Positions 51,241-60,410 are shown, counted from the first letter of the stretch. The stretch is DNA of 64,000 nucleotides from Rhizobium halophilum (GCF_021648825.1 NZ_JAKJHS010000001.1:744001-808000), one strand, 5' to 3'. Notes: generated by a model not told the origin, from the sequence alone. Translations and numbers: made by a program.

Positions 51241-52845
51241 ATGCCGGGGACTGATCTTCGTAAGATTTTTCGGATCTCCATTGCGGTTTTGACGTGCTCC
51301 ATCGTACTTGCACTTCCATCCAATCCGGCAGTCTTCAACACCGTTCCAGAGATCAGGTTCCCTTTAGAGGTTCTTCCGCTGATCCTCCTGTGCATTTTTC
51401 TTCCGGTTCCTGCGTTCTTCCTCGTGCGGGTCACGGCCACCTTGTTGCTGGGCGTTCTCCTTTTTCTGAAGCTCGCCGATATCGGAACTGGCCTCGCCTT
51501 CCAGAGGCCATTCAATCCTTATCTGGATTTCAAGATCATCGTCGATGGCTGGAATCTTCTAAGTGGTTCAATCGGCGGGACAGGAGCAGTTGCTTATGCT
51601 GGCGCAGCGATAGCGCTGCTGATCATTGTTTGTCTCGTGTTCTTCTGGTCGCTTGGCGGCTTCCGAGACCTCTCGCCAAAGATCATCCGGCGACTCGCTG
51701 TGACTGCCGTCGGTGCCCTGGCCTTTGGATCGCTCATGTTAACGCTCGCTCCAGGAATTGTGCCGGTGTCTGCTAACGCAGGGCCCTATATCTCGAACAG
51801 GGTCTCCATGATTCGTCAGTCGATCGCCGACCTGTCCGCCTTTGAACAAGAGCTGAAGGTCGATCCGATCGCCAACGTCGCGCAAGATGAGCTTCTGGCC
51901 TCGCTCGCTGGAACGGATATTGTCATCATTTTTGTCGAATCTTATGGACGTACGGCCATAGAAGATGACCGGTACTCGCCGACGATAGAAGTCCGGCTGC
52001 AGCAAGTGGAGCGGCAGGTCCACGATGCTGGCCTCGCGATTCGGAGCGGGTGGTTGACTTCACCGACCGTAGGCGGCCTCAGCTGGCTTGCTCATGGTGC
52101 GCTGCTATCGGGACTTTGGACCGACACTCAGGCTCGCTACGACCGCATGATCGCAAGCAAGCGGCAGTCCTTGAACTCGCTTTTCCGGGAGGCCGGGTGG
52201 CGAACCACAGCCATCATGCCGGCCATCACGATGGACTGGCCTGAGGGCGGCTACTTCGGATACGACAGCATCCGTGATGCGGCAGGCCTTGGCTACCTTG
52301 GAAAGCCTTTCAACTGGGTGACAATGCCCGATCAGTATACGCTGTCTGCTTTCGAACGCCTCGAGCGGAGAGATGCGAATGCGCCAGTCATGGCAGAGAT
52401 TGCGTTAATCTCCAGCCACGCCCCTTGGACACCCGTTCCCACGCTCATCGAGTGGAGCCGGATCGGCGACGGGCGCGTCTTCAATGTCCAGGCGGAGAGG
52501 GGTGATCCACCGTCAGTTGTGTGGTCAGACCCATCACGAGTTCGACAACAGTATCTGGCGTCGATTGACTACGTGCTCCAGACACTCGGTTCGTATATCG
52601 AAATCCATGGCGACAGCACGCTGTTCGTCATCCTGGGAGACCACCAGCCGGCTGCGATCATCACCGGTGAAGATGCCAGCCGGGACGTCCCCATCCACAT
52701 CATCGGCAGTAGCGATCTGGTTAAGCGGACGGAGGCCTGGGGTTGGACCGAGGGGATGCTTCCGTCTTCCGCTTCGCCATCAATGCGGATGGACCGCTTC
52801 CGCGACGCCTTCGTGCGCGCCTTCAGCATCATTGACGCGCAGTAA
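51241..52845 (+). CDS. LTA-synthase-like / sulfatase-superfamily membrane protein
   Basis: A 534-residue protein with about four or five membrane helices in the first 200 residues and a C-terminal alkaline-phosphatase-superfamily domain. Metal-site features are IVIIFVESYGRTAIEDD near residue 225, SPTVGGLSWLAHGALLSG near 272 and VILGDHQPA near 468. Family members transfer phosphoglycerol or phosphoethanolamine, or hydrolyse sulfate or phosphate esters, at the outer face of the inner membrane. I start at MPGTDLRKIFRISI because the open frame upstream overlaps the flippase pseudogene; the start lacks a strong ribosome site. Confidence 0.83.
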   Translation: MPGTDLRKIFRISIAVLTCSIVLALPSNPAVFNTVPEIRFPLEVLPLILLCIFLPVPAFFLVRVTATLLLGVLLFLKLADIGTGLAFQRPFNPYLDFKIIVDGWNLLSGSIGGTGAVAYAGAAIALLIIVCLVFFWSLGGFRDLSPKIIRRLAVTAVGALAFGSLMLTLAPGIVPVSANAGPYISNRVSMIRQSIADLSAFEQELKVDPIANVAQDELLASLAGTDIVIIFVESYGRTAIEDDRYSPTIEVRLQQVERQVHDAGLAIRSGWLTSPTVGGLSWLAHGALLSGLWTDTQARYDRMIASKRQSLNSLFREAGWRTTAIMPAITMDWPEGGYFGYDSIRDAAGLGYLGKPFNWVTMPDQYTLSAFERLERRDANAPVMAEIALISSHAPWTPVPTLIEWSRIGDGRVFNVQAERGDPPSVVWSDPSRVRQQYLASIDYVLQTLGSYIEIHGDSTLFVILGDHQPAAIITGEDASRDVPIHIIGSSDLVKRTEAWGWTEGMLPSSASPSMRMDRFRDAFVRAFSIIDAQ

Positions 52846-52851
52846 GGACCT

Positions 52852-53865
52852 TCAGACGGCCTCGCGGCAGCCGGAATTCGCCGATTTGAGCAATGCCTCG
52901 ATCAACCGGTGGACCTTGAGGGCCTCTCTGCCGCTGACCTGCGGCTCCCGATCATCCTCCACGGCACTCACAAAGTCCTGGAGGACTGCCCGGTGATGGA
53001 GGTAAGAAAACGCCATAGGATCAGCGCCGGCACCGCCTCCGACCTCGCCGTCGTCCATCACGATATTCGTACCATCGTGGAACTCAGCAATCAATCTGGT
53101 TCCCTCGATGCGAGCCGTCCCCTTCGTGCCGATAAGTTCAATCATGTCGGGCAACCCGGGATAGGCGCATGTTGTGGCACCGACAGTCCCCAAAGCGCCG
53201 TTGGCAAAGCGCACCGTCCCCGCGACTAGGTCTTCCGTCTCCATGCAATGCACCGGGGTTGTAGTGGCATACGCAAATGCTTCAACCGGTAAGCCAGCGA
53301 CCGAGATCAATAGATCGAGCGTGTGGATTCCTTGTGTGAGAAGTACTCCACCCCCATCCCTTTCCTTGGTGCCACGCCCCGGCTGATCGTAGTAGCTCTG
53401 CGGTCGCCAATTGAATAGCTTCGCAGATGCTCCCACGAGCTCGCCGAGCCGACCCTCTGCAATCACACGGGCCAGCGCCACGCTGATCGGGCGGAACCGA
53501 TGCTGCAGAACGATCCCCAGCTTCACGCCCGCTTGCTCGGCGGCATCAACCAGCGCCACCGACCGGTCCAATGAAACGTCAAGAGGCTTTTCGAGAAGGA
53601 CATGCTTTCCGGCCGCAGCCGCCCGCTGAACCAACTCCAGATGGCTGTTTGGCGGGGTAAGGATCAGAACTGCATCGATCGTGGGGTCGTCGAAGATCCC
53701 GTTGATTTTGGCGGTTACCGGGAGCCCCCACCTCTCGGCGAATGCCTCTCGCCGCGCCTGAGTTGGGGAATAGGCTGCGGCAACCTGCGCTCGAGGGTTC
53801 AGGTCGAGAAAGCTCTGGGCATGCGGCCCCGATGCCATTCCCAATCCGATAATGGCAACTCGCAT
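52852..53865 (-). CDS. Gfo/Idh/MocA-family oxidoreductase
   Basis: A 337-residue NAD(P)-dependent sugar dehydrogenase: Rossmann motif VAIIGLGMASGPHAQ at residues 3-17, EKPLDVS near 93-99 with the catalytic Lys, and GVLLTQGIHTLDLL near 175. The ATG at 53865 has GGGAGG six bases upstream; a TTG just before it is not needed. It is divergent from the uxaC operon across a FadR-type operator, so it may act on a uronate, aldonate or cyclitol. Exact substrate unknown. Confidence 0.9.
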   Translation of the reverse strand: MRVAIIGLGMASGPHAQSFLDLNPRAQVAAAYSPTQARREAFAERWGLPVTAKINGIFDDPTIDAVLILTPPNSHLELVQRAAAAGKHVLLEKPLDVSLDRSVALVDAAEQAGVKLGIVLQHRFRPISVALARVIAEGRLGELVGASAKLFNWRPQSYYDQPGRGTKERDGGGVLLTQGIHTLDLLISVAGLPVEAFAYATTTPVHCMETEDLVAGTVRFANGALGTVGATTCAYPGLPDMIELIGTKGTARIEGTRLIAEFHDGTNIVMDDGEVGGGAGADPMAFSYLHHRAVLQDFVSAVEDDREPQVSGREALKVHRLIEALLKSANSGCREAV

Positions 53866-53930
53866 CAAGGACCTCCCTTCCCGAAACGCCGCTGCCTCCG
53901 GCTACCCCAAAACGACCTAAGGCACAAGAT

Positions 53931-53968
53931 TTGTCATACAACATACTGAGTTTTGTATGTTGACATAC
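53931..53968. promoter_or_regulatory. Putative FadR/GntR-type operator of the uronate operon
   Basis: TTGTCATACAA (53931-53941) matches the FadR-subfamily pattern TNGTNNNACNA exactly. GTATGTTGACATAC (53955-53968) is a second near-palindrome, and CAACATAC/GTATGTTG form an inverted repeat spanning the two. It lies in the divergent gap between the Gfo/Idh gene and uxaC. The GntR gene at 58397 is the likely cognate regulator. Confidence 0.6.
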
Positions 53969-54017
53969 GTCATTGGCGTGGTAGCGATGAGGGGCCGGAG
54001 GAGGAGCGGCAACAGGT

Positions 54018-55427
54018 ATGAATGCACTTGTACATGCCGACGTGCTGTTCCCAGCCGACACCGCAGCGCGCTCTGTGGCACGGGCGCTTTATCAAACGGT
54101 GTCGGACCTTCCGATCATAAGTCCCCACGGCCACACCGATCCTCGCTGGTATGCGCTCGACGAGCCGTTTTCCGACCCTGCCCAGCTGCTGATCGTTCCC
54201 GACCACTACATCTTTCGCATGCTCTTCAGTCAAGGAATTGCTCTGGAGGACTTAGGCGTACGCCGACTGGACGGCTCTTCGGTAGAAACGGACGGACGCC
54301 GGATCTGGCGTACATTTGCAGAAAACTACCATCTGTTCCGGGCTACGCCGACGAGACTGTGGATGGACTACGTACTATCCTCGCTGTTTGGCGTTCAGGA
54401 GCCGCTGACCGCGTCGACTGCAGACAGCAGCTACGATGCAATCGCCGAGAAGCTCCGCGAGCCGGAATACAGACCCCGCGCGCTCTTCAAGCGCTTCAAC
54501 ATCGAAGTAATCGCCACGACGGAAGGCGCTCTGGACGATCTTCGCTGGCACAAGCTAATCCGCGACAGCGGCTGGGATGGCCGGGTTATCACCGCCTATC
54601 GTCCGGATGCTGTTGTCGATCCAGACTTCGACGGTTTCTCAGCCAATCTCGATCAACTTGGCGAGATCACCGGCGAGGACACCGGTACATGGGCCGGCTA
54701 TCTCGCGGCCCATCGGAAGCGTCGAGACTTCTTCAAGTCGTTCGGTGCAACCTCGTCCGACCACGGCCACGCCACGGCAGATACCGCCAATCTCGCGATG
54801 TCCGAAGCAAGGATGCTCTTCGACAAAGTGAGGAGCGGTAAGTCGAGCCTCGATGATCATCGCCTGTTCCGCGGCCAGATGCTGACCGAGATGGCGAAGA
54901 TGAGCCTGGACGACGGATTGGTCCTCCAGATTCATCCCGGCTCCTGGCGCAACCATTCGCCTGCGATGATGGAACGGCATGGCCGTGACATGGGCTTCGA
55001 TATCCCGACCCGGACCGACTATGTACGCGCGCTCAAGCCGCTGCTGGATGCCGTCGGTGTAGAGAAGAACCTTAGCATCGTCCTCTTCACCCTCGACGAA
55101 ACCTCCTACTCGCGCGAACTGGCGCCGCTGGCGGGAGTTTATCCGGCACTCAAGCTCGGACCGGCCTGGTGGTTCCACGACAGCCCCGAAGGGATGCGGC
55201 GGTTCCGCGAGATGACGACGGAAACGGCGGGCTTCTACAACACGGTCGGCTTCAACGACGATACCCGTGCCTTTCCGTCGATTCCAGCGCGTCACGACAT
55301 CGCCCGGCGTGTGGACTGCGCCTTCCTGGCGCGCCTAGTTACCGAACACAGATTGAGGGAGGAGGAAGCCTTCGATCTGGCCAAGGAGCTTGCCTATACG
55401 CTTGCAAAGAACGCGTATCGGCTTTGA
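54018..55427 (+). CDS. uxaC: Glucuronate (uronate) isomerase
   Basis: The 469-residue enzyme interconverts D-glucuronate/fructuronate and D-galacturonate/tagaturonate, the entry step of hexuronate breakdown. PIISPHGHTDPRWYALDEPF near residue 34 has the metal-site His residues of UxaC, and QIHPGSWRNHSPAMM near 307 and DETSYSRELAPLAG near 357 are conserved. It heads the operon and is followed by a TRAP transporter. Confidence 0.95.
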   Translation: MNALVHADVLFPADTAARSVARALYQTVSDLPIISPHGHTDPRWYALDEPFSDPAQLLIVPDHYIFRMLFSQGIALEDLGVRRLDGSSVETDGRRIWRTFAENYHLFRATPTRLWMDYVLSSLFGVQEPLTASTADSSYDAIAEKLREPEYRPRALFKRFNIEVIATTEGALDDLRWHKLIRDSGWDGRVITAYRPDAVVDPDFDGFSANLDQLGEITGEDTGTWAGYLAAHRKRRDFFKSFGATSSDHGHATADTANLAMSEARMLFDKVRSGKSSLDDHRLFRGQMLTEMAKMSLDDGLVLQIHPGSWRNHSPAMMERHGRDMGFDIPTRTDYVRALKPLLDAVGVEKNLSIVLFTLDETSYSRELAPLAGVYPALKLGPAWWFHDSPEGMRRFREMTTETAGFYNTVGFNDDTRAFPSIPARHDIARRVDCAFLARLVTEHRLREEEAFDLAKELAYTLAKNAYRL

Positions 55428-55467
55428 GTGGCGCGTAGGGCGCCGATGCAAATGGGAGGAGAACATC

Positions 55468-56442
55468 ATGTTGCATCTTGGAAAGGTCGCTGCCGCCTTC
55501 ACGGTGGCAGCGCTGCTGGCCAGCACGGCAATGGCACAGACGGTACTACGTTCGTCGGATACCCATCCGGATGGCTATCCGACAGTTGAGGCTGTCGAAT
55601 ACTTCGGCGAATTGGTTAAGGATCGAACCGAAGGTCGCTACGCGGTGGAGGTTTATCACTCCGCGCAACTCGGCGAGGAAAAGGACACTATCGAGCAGGT
55701 CCGCTCGGGAGTTCTGGAGCTGAACCGGGTCTCGATGGCGCCGTTCAATGGAACGGTTAAGGAATCTATCGTTCCGGCACTGCCTTACATCTTCCGTTCG
55801 GAAGAACATATGCACAAGGTCATGGACGGCGCGGTGGGCGACCAGATCAAGGCCGCCTTCGAGAACACGGGACTTGTCGTCCTCGCCTACTACGATGCCG
55901 GTGCGCGCTCGTTCTACAACAGCAGCAAGCCGATCAACACCGTCGAAGACCTGAAAGGCATGAAGTTTCGCGTCATCCAGTCCGACATCTTCGTCGACAT
56001 GGTTGCAGCCCTCGGAGCCAATGCGACGCCGATGCCTTACGGGGAAGTTTATTCCTCCATCGAAACCGGCGTCATCGACGGAGCGGAAAACAATTTTCCC
56101 AGCTACGATACCGCAAAGCACTTCGAAGTGGCGAAACACTTCTCGCTCGACGAGCACACCATCCTTCCGGAAGTATTCGTCATGAACAAGGCGGCCTATG
56201 ACCAACTGACGCCGGAAGATCAGAGAATCTTCCAGGAGGCTGCGAAGGAAAGCGTCGCCAAGCAGCGCGAACTCTGGGCAGCCAAGACGGCCGAATCGCG
56301 CAAGAAGGTCGAGGAAGCGGGTGCGCAGATCTCTACTCCCGATAAGCAGGGTTTCATCGACGCCATGGAGCCGGTCTACGCAAAGCATGTGACCGACCCC
56401 GTCCTCATCAAGATGGTCGAAGACGTCAAAGCCGTTCAGTAA
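55468..56442 (+). CDS. dctP: TRAP transporter solute-binding protein DctP (probably uronate)
   Basis: A 324-residue periplasmic binding protein of the DctP family with a signal peptide (residues 1-23, cleavage after AMA-QT). VLRSSDTHPDGYPTVEAVEYFG begins the mature domain, the conserved Arg is in GMKFRVIQSD near 146-155, and NNFPSYDTAKHFEVAKHF follows. The ATG at 55468 has a gggaggag site. Placement after uxaC indicates a hexuronate ligand. A stem-loop follows the gene. Confidence 0.93.
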   Translation: MLHLGKVAAAFTVAALLASTAMAQTVLRSSDTHPDGYPTVEAVEYFGELVKDRTEGRYAVEVYHSAQLGEEKDTIEQVRSGVLELNRVSMAPFNGTVKESIVPALPYIFRSEEHMHKVMDGAVGDQIKAAFENTGLVVLAYYDAGARSFYNSSKPINTVEDLKGMKFRVIQSDIFVDMVAALGANATPMPYGEVYSSIETGVIDGAENNFPSYDTAKHFEVAKHFSLDEHTILPEVFVMNKAAYDQLTPEDQRIFQEAAKESVAKQRELWAAKTAESRKKVEEAGAQISTPDKQGFIDAMEPVYAKHVTDPVLIKMVEDVKAVQ

Positions 56443-56446
56443 ATCG

Positions 56447-56479
56447 TGCAAGGGCGGCTGCGACCCAGCCGCCCCTGCA
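56447..56479 (+). terminator. Stem-loop after the TRAP binding-protein gene
   Basis: Perfect 9-base arms (gggcggctg / cagccgccc) around a 5-base loop at 56452-56474, extended by a tgca pair on each side. There is no T-run. It lies between dctP and dctQ and probably sets the ratio of binding protein to membrane subunits. Confidence 0.65.
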
Positions 56480-56541
56480 GACCGTGGCGGGTCCGTCGTC
56501 CGACGAAGCGCATTTCGGTGAAGCAGCAACAAGAGCGCACC

Positions 56542-57102
56542 ATGTCAGATCCCTTTAAAGTGGCAGCCAGCCTCCTTGGCAGGCTCAATACGCTCGCTCT
56601 TTGGAGCGCAGGAATCGGGCTCGTCCTGATGACGGCTTTCGTGGCCTGGCAGGTCTTCTGCCGCTACGTCCTCAATGACTCGCCGAGTTGGACTGAACCG
56701 GGCGCGGTGATGTTGATGAGCTGGTTCATCTTCCTGGGCGCCGCCGTCGGTGTCCGCGAAAACTACCATCTTGGCTTCGACGTGCTCCTCTATGTTCTCC
56801 CTGATGGTGGGAGGAAATGGCTGCGTATGATCACGGACATTGTCGCGCTCAGCTTTGGCATCGGGATGATCTGGTACGGCTGGCAGCTTATGGCGTTGAC
56901 GTGGAACACTATCCTGCCGTCCCTCGGTATCTCCGGCGCATGGGACTACCTGCCCTTGGTCGCTGGAGGTTTCCTGATCGTCCTCTTCACCCTCGAACGG
57001 ATCGTCCTCAGGCTATCGGGAGCGCCGATCGATCAGGTTGTTGACGAAGCACTCCCCAGCGACGTGGCCGCCGAGGTCGACACTGCAAACCTGAAGGCCT
57101 GA
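56542..57102 (+). CDS. dctQ: TRAP transporter small permease DctQ
   Basis: A 186-residue protein with four helices and the RYVLNDSPSWTEPGAVMLMSWFIFLGAAVGVRENYHLGFD pattern of DctQ near residues 36-75. The start MSDPFKVAASLLGRL at 56542 was chosen because the open frame upstream runs through the stem-loop after dctP. It partners DctM in the membrane complex. Confidence 0.9.
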   Translation: MSDPFKVAASLLGRLNTLALWSAGIGLVLMTAFVAWQVFCRYVLNDSPSWTEPGAVMLMSWFIFLGAAVGVRENYHLGFDVLLYVLPDGGRKWLRMITDIVALSFGIGMIWYGWQLMALTWNTILPSLGISGAWDYLPLVAGGFLIVLFTLERIVLRLSGAPIDQVVDEALPSDVAAEVDTANLKA

Positions 57103-57106
57103 ACCA

Positions 57107-58387
57107 ATGGAATACTGGATCCTCTTCGGCGTCTTCACGCTTCTGATGCTGATCGGCACCCCGATCGCCTTCTGCCTTGGCGTCGCAAGCTTTGCGACCG
57201 CAGCCTATATCGGCTTGCCCCCGCTGGTCGTTTTCCAGCGTTTGAATTCCGGCATGAGCGTCTTCTCCATGTTGGCGATCCCCTTCTTCATCTATGCCGG
57301 CGACCTGATGGTGCGTGGCGGGATCGCCCAAAAAATTGTTGCCTTCGCCGCCTCTCTGGTTGGGCACATCCGCGGTGGGCTTGGTCAGGTTAACATTGTC
57401 ACCGCGACGCTGTTCGGCGGCATTTCCGGCTCGGCCGTTGCCGAGGCCGCAGCCGTCGGCGGACTGATGATCCCCCAGATGAAAGCCCGCGGCTACGGCA
57501 CGGACTACGCAGTCAATGTTACGTCCATGGCTGCCTTGATCGCGCTGCTCCTGCCGCCCTCGCACAACATGATCATCTACTCGATCTCCGCAGGCGGTAA
57601 GATATCCATTGCTGATCTATTCACCGCTGGGGTTGTTCCAGGCATCCTGCTGGCACTTGCCTTGATGGTCACAGCATATTTCGTCGCACGAAGCCGAGGC
57701 TACCCTGTCGAAACCTTCCCGGGGTTCCAGATGGTACTACACTTGGCGGCTGTGGCCATTCCGGGCCTCCTGCTGATCGCCATCATCTTCGGCGGCGTCC
57801 GTTCCGGTATCTTTACAGCAACCGAGAGCTCCTGCATCGCCGTGATCTACGCGCTGTTGATCACAGTGTTCGTGTACCGACAGATGACTTGGGAGGGATT
57901 TGTCCACGCCACAATGGGCGCCGTTCGCACGACCGCCATGGTCTTGCTCATCATCGGAATGGCAGCCGCGTTCTCCTGGTTGATGGCCTTCCTCCGGGTG
58001 CCCGCTGCCTTGATCGCCTGGTTGAATACCATCTCGGATAATCCGCTGATCATCCTTTTGCTGCTCAATGTCCTGATGCTCTTCCTTGGCACCTTCATGG
58101 ATATGGGGCCAACGATCATCATTGCGACTCCGATCTTCCTGCCCGTGGCGCAGGCATATGGGGTCGATCCGGTACACTTTGGGGTCATCATGATCCTGAA
58201 CTTCGGCATTGGGCTGAACACGCCACCCGTTGGCGCAGTCCAATTCGTGGCCTGCGCCGTCGGCAAGATAAGCGTCTGGCAGGCAATGCGGTCGATCTGG
58301 CCATTCTATCTCGCGGGCATCGGCGTGCTCGGCCTCGTGACCTACGTGCCGGCGATCTCTCTTTGGCTTCCGAGTGTCTTCAGATAG
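57107..58387 (+). CDS. dctM: TRAP transporter large permease DctM
   Basis: A 426-residue membrane protein with about 12 helices; QVNIVTATLFGGISGSAVAEAAAVGG near residue 105 and GVIMILNFGIGLNTPPVGAVQF near 362 are the DctM/SiaM hallmarks. It couples solute entry to a sodium gradient. It follows dctQ by four bases and precedes the GntR gene by nine. Confidence 0.95.
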   Translation: MEYWILFGVFTLLMLIGTPIAFCLGVASFATAAYIGLPPLVVFQRLNSGMSVFSMLAIPFFIYAGDLMVRGGIAQKIVAFAASLVGHIRGGLGQVNIVTATLFGGISGSAVAEAAAVGGLMIPQMKARGYGTDYAVNVTSMAALIALLLPPSHNMIIYSISAGGKISIADLFTAGVVPGILLALALMVTAYFVARSRGYPVETFPGFQMVLHLAAVAIPGLLLIAIIFGGVRSGIFTATESSCIAVIYALLITVFVYRQMTWEGFVHATMGAVRTTAMVLLIIGMAAAFSWLMAFLRVPAALIAWLNTISDNPLIILLLLNVLMLFLGTFMDMGPTIIIATPIFLPVAQAYGVDPVHFGVIMILNFGIGLNTPPVGAVQFVACAVGKISVWQAMRSIWPFYLAGIGVLGLVTYVPAISLWLPSVFR

Positions 58388-58396
58388 GAGAGGATC

Positions 58397-59167
58397 ATGA
58401 CTGCGGACGTTATCGTCTCCAATCGGGTCGAAAGAAGGCCCAAGCTCTCTGAGCATGTCGCCGAGTCTCTGCGCGCGCAGATCGTTTCAGGGGACATCCG
58501 TACCGGCGAGAAGCTCCCGACGGAAAGCCAGCTGACCGAAGCCTTCGGTGTAAGCCGAACGGTCGTCCGGGAAGCCGTCACAAGCCTTGCTGCCGATGGA
58601 TTGGTAGAATCGCGTCAAGGCGCCGGCATCTTCGTGTGTGAACGTCCTGCCATGGCCTTTGCCTCCCTCACTCAAGACGTGGGGATGAAAATCTCCCATG
58701 CCTTGAATGTCATCGAGGTCAGGATGGGCCTGGAAATCGAAAGCGCTGGTCTCGCTGCCTCTCGCAGAAATGCTTCTCAGGAAGCTGCGATCCAGGAAGC
58801 GTTTTTCGAGTTCGATCGACTACTTTCCATCGGTGAGGCGACCGGACACAGCGACTTCATGTTTCATCGTGCCATCGCGGCTGCCACCAACAATCCCTTC
58901 TACGTTGAGGTTCTGGATGCGTTGGGACTGCGGGCAATTCCCTGCGACGTCACATCGCCTTGGGGCACCGATAGCCTTCTGAGCCGTGAGTACCAGGAGA
59001 TGCTTCAACGCGAGCACCTGGCGATACTCAAGGCCATATCCGCCGGAGACGCCGAATCGGCGCGCGCTGCAATGCGCTTCCATCTGGCTGAAAGCCAGAA
59101 ACGCTATCACGGACGATTGACGGACCAACAGGCGGAATACCGCTTCGGGTCTCCTCTCAAGCCCTGA
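58397..59167 (+). CDS. GntR-family regulator, FadR subfamily (FCD domain)
   Basis: A 256-residue regulator with a winged helix near residues 20-80 (LPTESQLTEAFGVSRTVVREAVTSLAADGLVESRQGAGIFV) and an all-helical FCD ligand domain with metal-type residues (DFMFHRAIAAATNNP; EHLAILKAISAGDAESA). It probably represses the uronate operon it lies within, binding the TTGTCATACAA-type site upstream of uxaC, with a uronate or its product as inducer. Confidence 0.92.
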   Translation: MTADVIVSNRVERRPKLSEHVAESLRAQIVSGDIRTGEKLPTESQLTEAFGVSRTVVREAVTSLAADGLVESRQGAGIFVCERPAMAFASLTQDVGMKISHALNVIEVRMGLEIESAGLAASRRNASQEAAIQEAFFEFDRLLSIGEATGHSDFMFHRAIAAATNNPFYVEVLDALGLRAIPCDVTSPWGTDSLLSREYQEMLQREHLAILKAISAGDAESARAAMRFHLAESQKRYHGRLTDQQAEYRFGSPLKP

Positions 59168-59199
59168 CAGACCACCGGATCCAAAAAAGCGAGGACGCG

Positions 59200-60048
59200 A
59201 TGACTGCAAATCACACCGACTATTCCATTCGTCAGGCATTTGATCCTGCAACAGGCGCACGGATGGGCAGCAGCGAGCTCCGCGACAATTTCCACATCAG
59301 CAACCTTTTCACGCCTGCTCGGGTCAAGCTTACCTATACCCATTACGACCGCATGATCGTGGGTGGAGCCGTGCCAACGACTGCCGCCCTGGAGCTGGAA
59401 ACAATCAAGCCGACCGGAACGCCCGCATTTCTTGATCGTCGAGAGATGATCGTCGTCAACATTGGCGGCAAAGGCACGATCGAGGCCGACGGTGAACCTT
59501 ACCGAATGGAAACGCGGGACATGCTCTACGTCGGTATGGGCAGCAAGGTCACGTTCTCATCCGAGAATGCATCCGAACCTGCAAAGTTCTACCTCCTCAG
59601 TGCACCGGCTCACCAGCGCTACCCGACAAAGCTCATTCGCATCGGAGACGCCAAGCGTCTGGATCTAGGGGGCCAAGAGACGTCGAACGAGCGGTCGATC
59701 TTTCAGTTCATCCACGCCGATGGCGTCAAGACCTGCCAACTGGTTGTCGGCATAACGCAGCTGGCTCGAGGATCAGTTTGGAATACGATGCCTTGCCACG
59801 TGCATGATCGGCGCATGGAGGCCTATCTCTACTTCGACCTGCCGGAAACGGCACGTGTGTTCCATTTTATGGGAGAACCGAACGAGACCCGGCACATCGT
59901 TATGGCCAACGAAGAGGCTGTCATCTCCCCTCCATGGTCAATTCACTCGGGCTGCGGCACGTCCAACTACACCTTCATCTGGGCGATGGCTGGAGACAAC
60001 GTAGACTACACCGATGTTGACGCCGTTCCGATCGAGAATTTGCGCTAG
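59200..60048 (+). CDS. kduI: 5-dehydro-4-deoxy-D-glucuronate isomerase
   Basis: A 282-residue cupin-fold zinc isomerase converting 5-keto-4-deoxyuronate to 2,5-diketo-3-deoxygluconate in breakdown of unsaturated uronates. FLDRREMIVVNIGGKGTIEADG near residue 72 and the metal-binding MPCHVHDRRMEAYLYFDLPE near 194 match KduI, and length is normal. It is followed by kdgF. Confidence 0.95.
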   Translation: MTANHTDYSIRQAFDPATGARMGSSELRDNFHISNLFTPARVKLTYTHYDRMIVGGAVPTTAALELETIKPTGTPAFLDRREMIVVNIGGKGTIEADGEPYRMETRDMLYVGMGSKVTFSSENASEPAKFYLLSAPAHQRYPTKLIRIGDAKRLDLGGQETSNERSIFQFIHADGVKTCQLVVGITQLARGSVWNTMPCHVHDRRMEAYLYFDLPETARVFHFMGEPNETRHIVMANEEAVISPPWSIHSGCGTSNYTFIWAMAGDNVDYTDVDAVPIENLR

Positions 60049-60071
60049 CAGCGGGTAGGCGGGAGCATCAG

Positions 60072-60410
60072 ATGAGCGATCAAAACTTCTTCTTTCACAA
60101 TAGCGATGACGGTTGGAGAGACCTCGGCGCCGGAAATCGTCGACGCGTGCTTCTTCATACGGCGGAGTTGATGGTGGTTGAGTTCGCGTTTGAAAAAGGC
60201 GCCGTTGGTGCCGCGCACAATCACCCGCATGTGCAGTCAAGCTACGTGGCCGAGGGCCGGTTTGAAGTCACGGTAGGGGGGCACAGCGACATCTTGTCGG
60301 CCGGTGATTCCTTCATAGTGCCATCGAATCTGGTGCATGGAGTGAGGGCTTTGGAGGCAGGGCGTCTTATCGACAGCTTCACGCCTCACCGCGCCGACTT
60401 CCTGGAATAG
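60072..60410 (+). CDS. kdgF: KdgF-type cupin (unsaturated uronate ketonisation)
   Basis: A 112-residue single cupin. Metal ligands His49, His51, Gln55 and His89 are visible in AAHNHPHVQSSYVAEG and PSNLVHGV. KdgF proteins speed conversion of 4,5-unsaturated monouronates into the linear ketone used by KduI, which is encoded just upstream. Their pairing supports growth on lyase products of pectin or other uronate polymers. Confidence 0.9.
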   Translation: MSDQNFFFHNSDDGWRDLGAGNRRRVLLHTAELMVVEFAFEKGAVGAAHNHPHVQSSYVAEGRFEVTVGGHSDILSAGDSFIVPSNLVHGVRALEAGRLIDSFTPHRADFLE

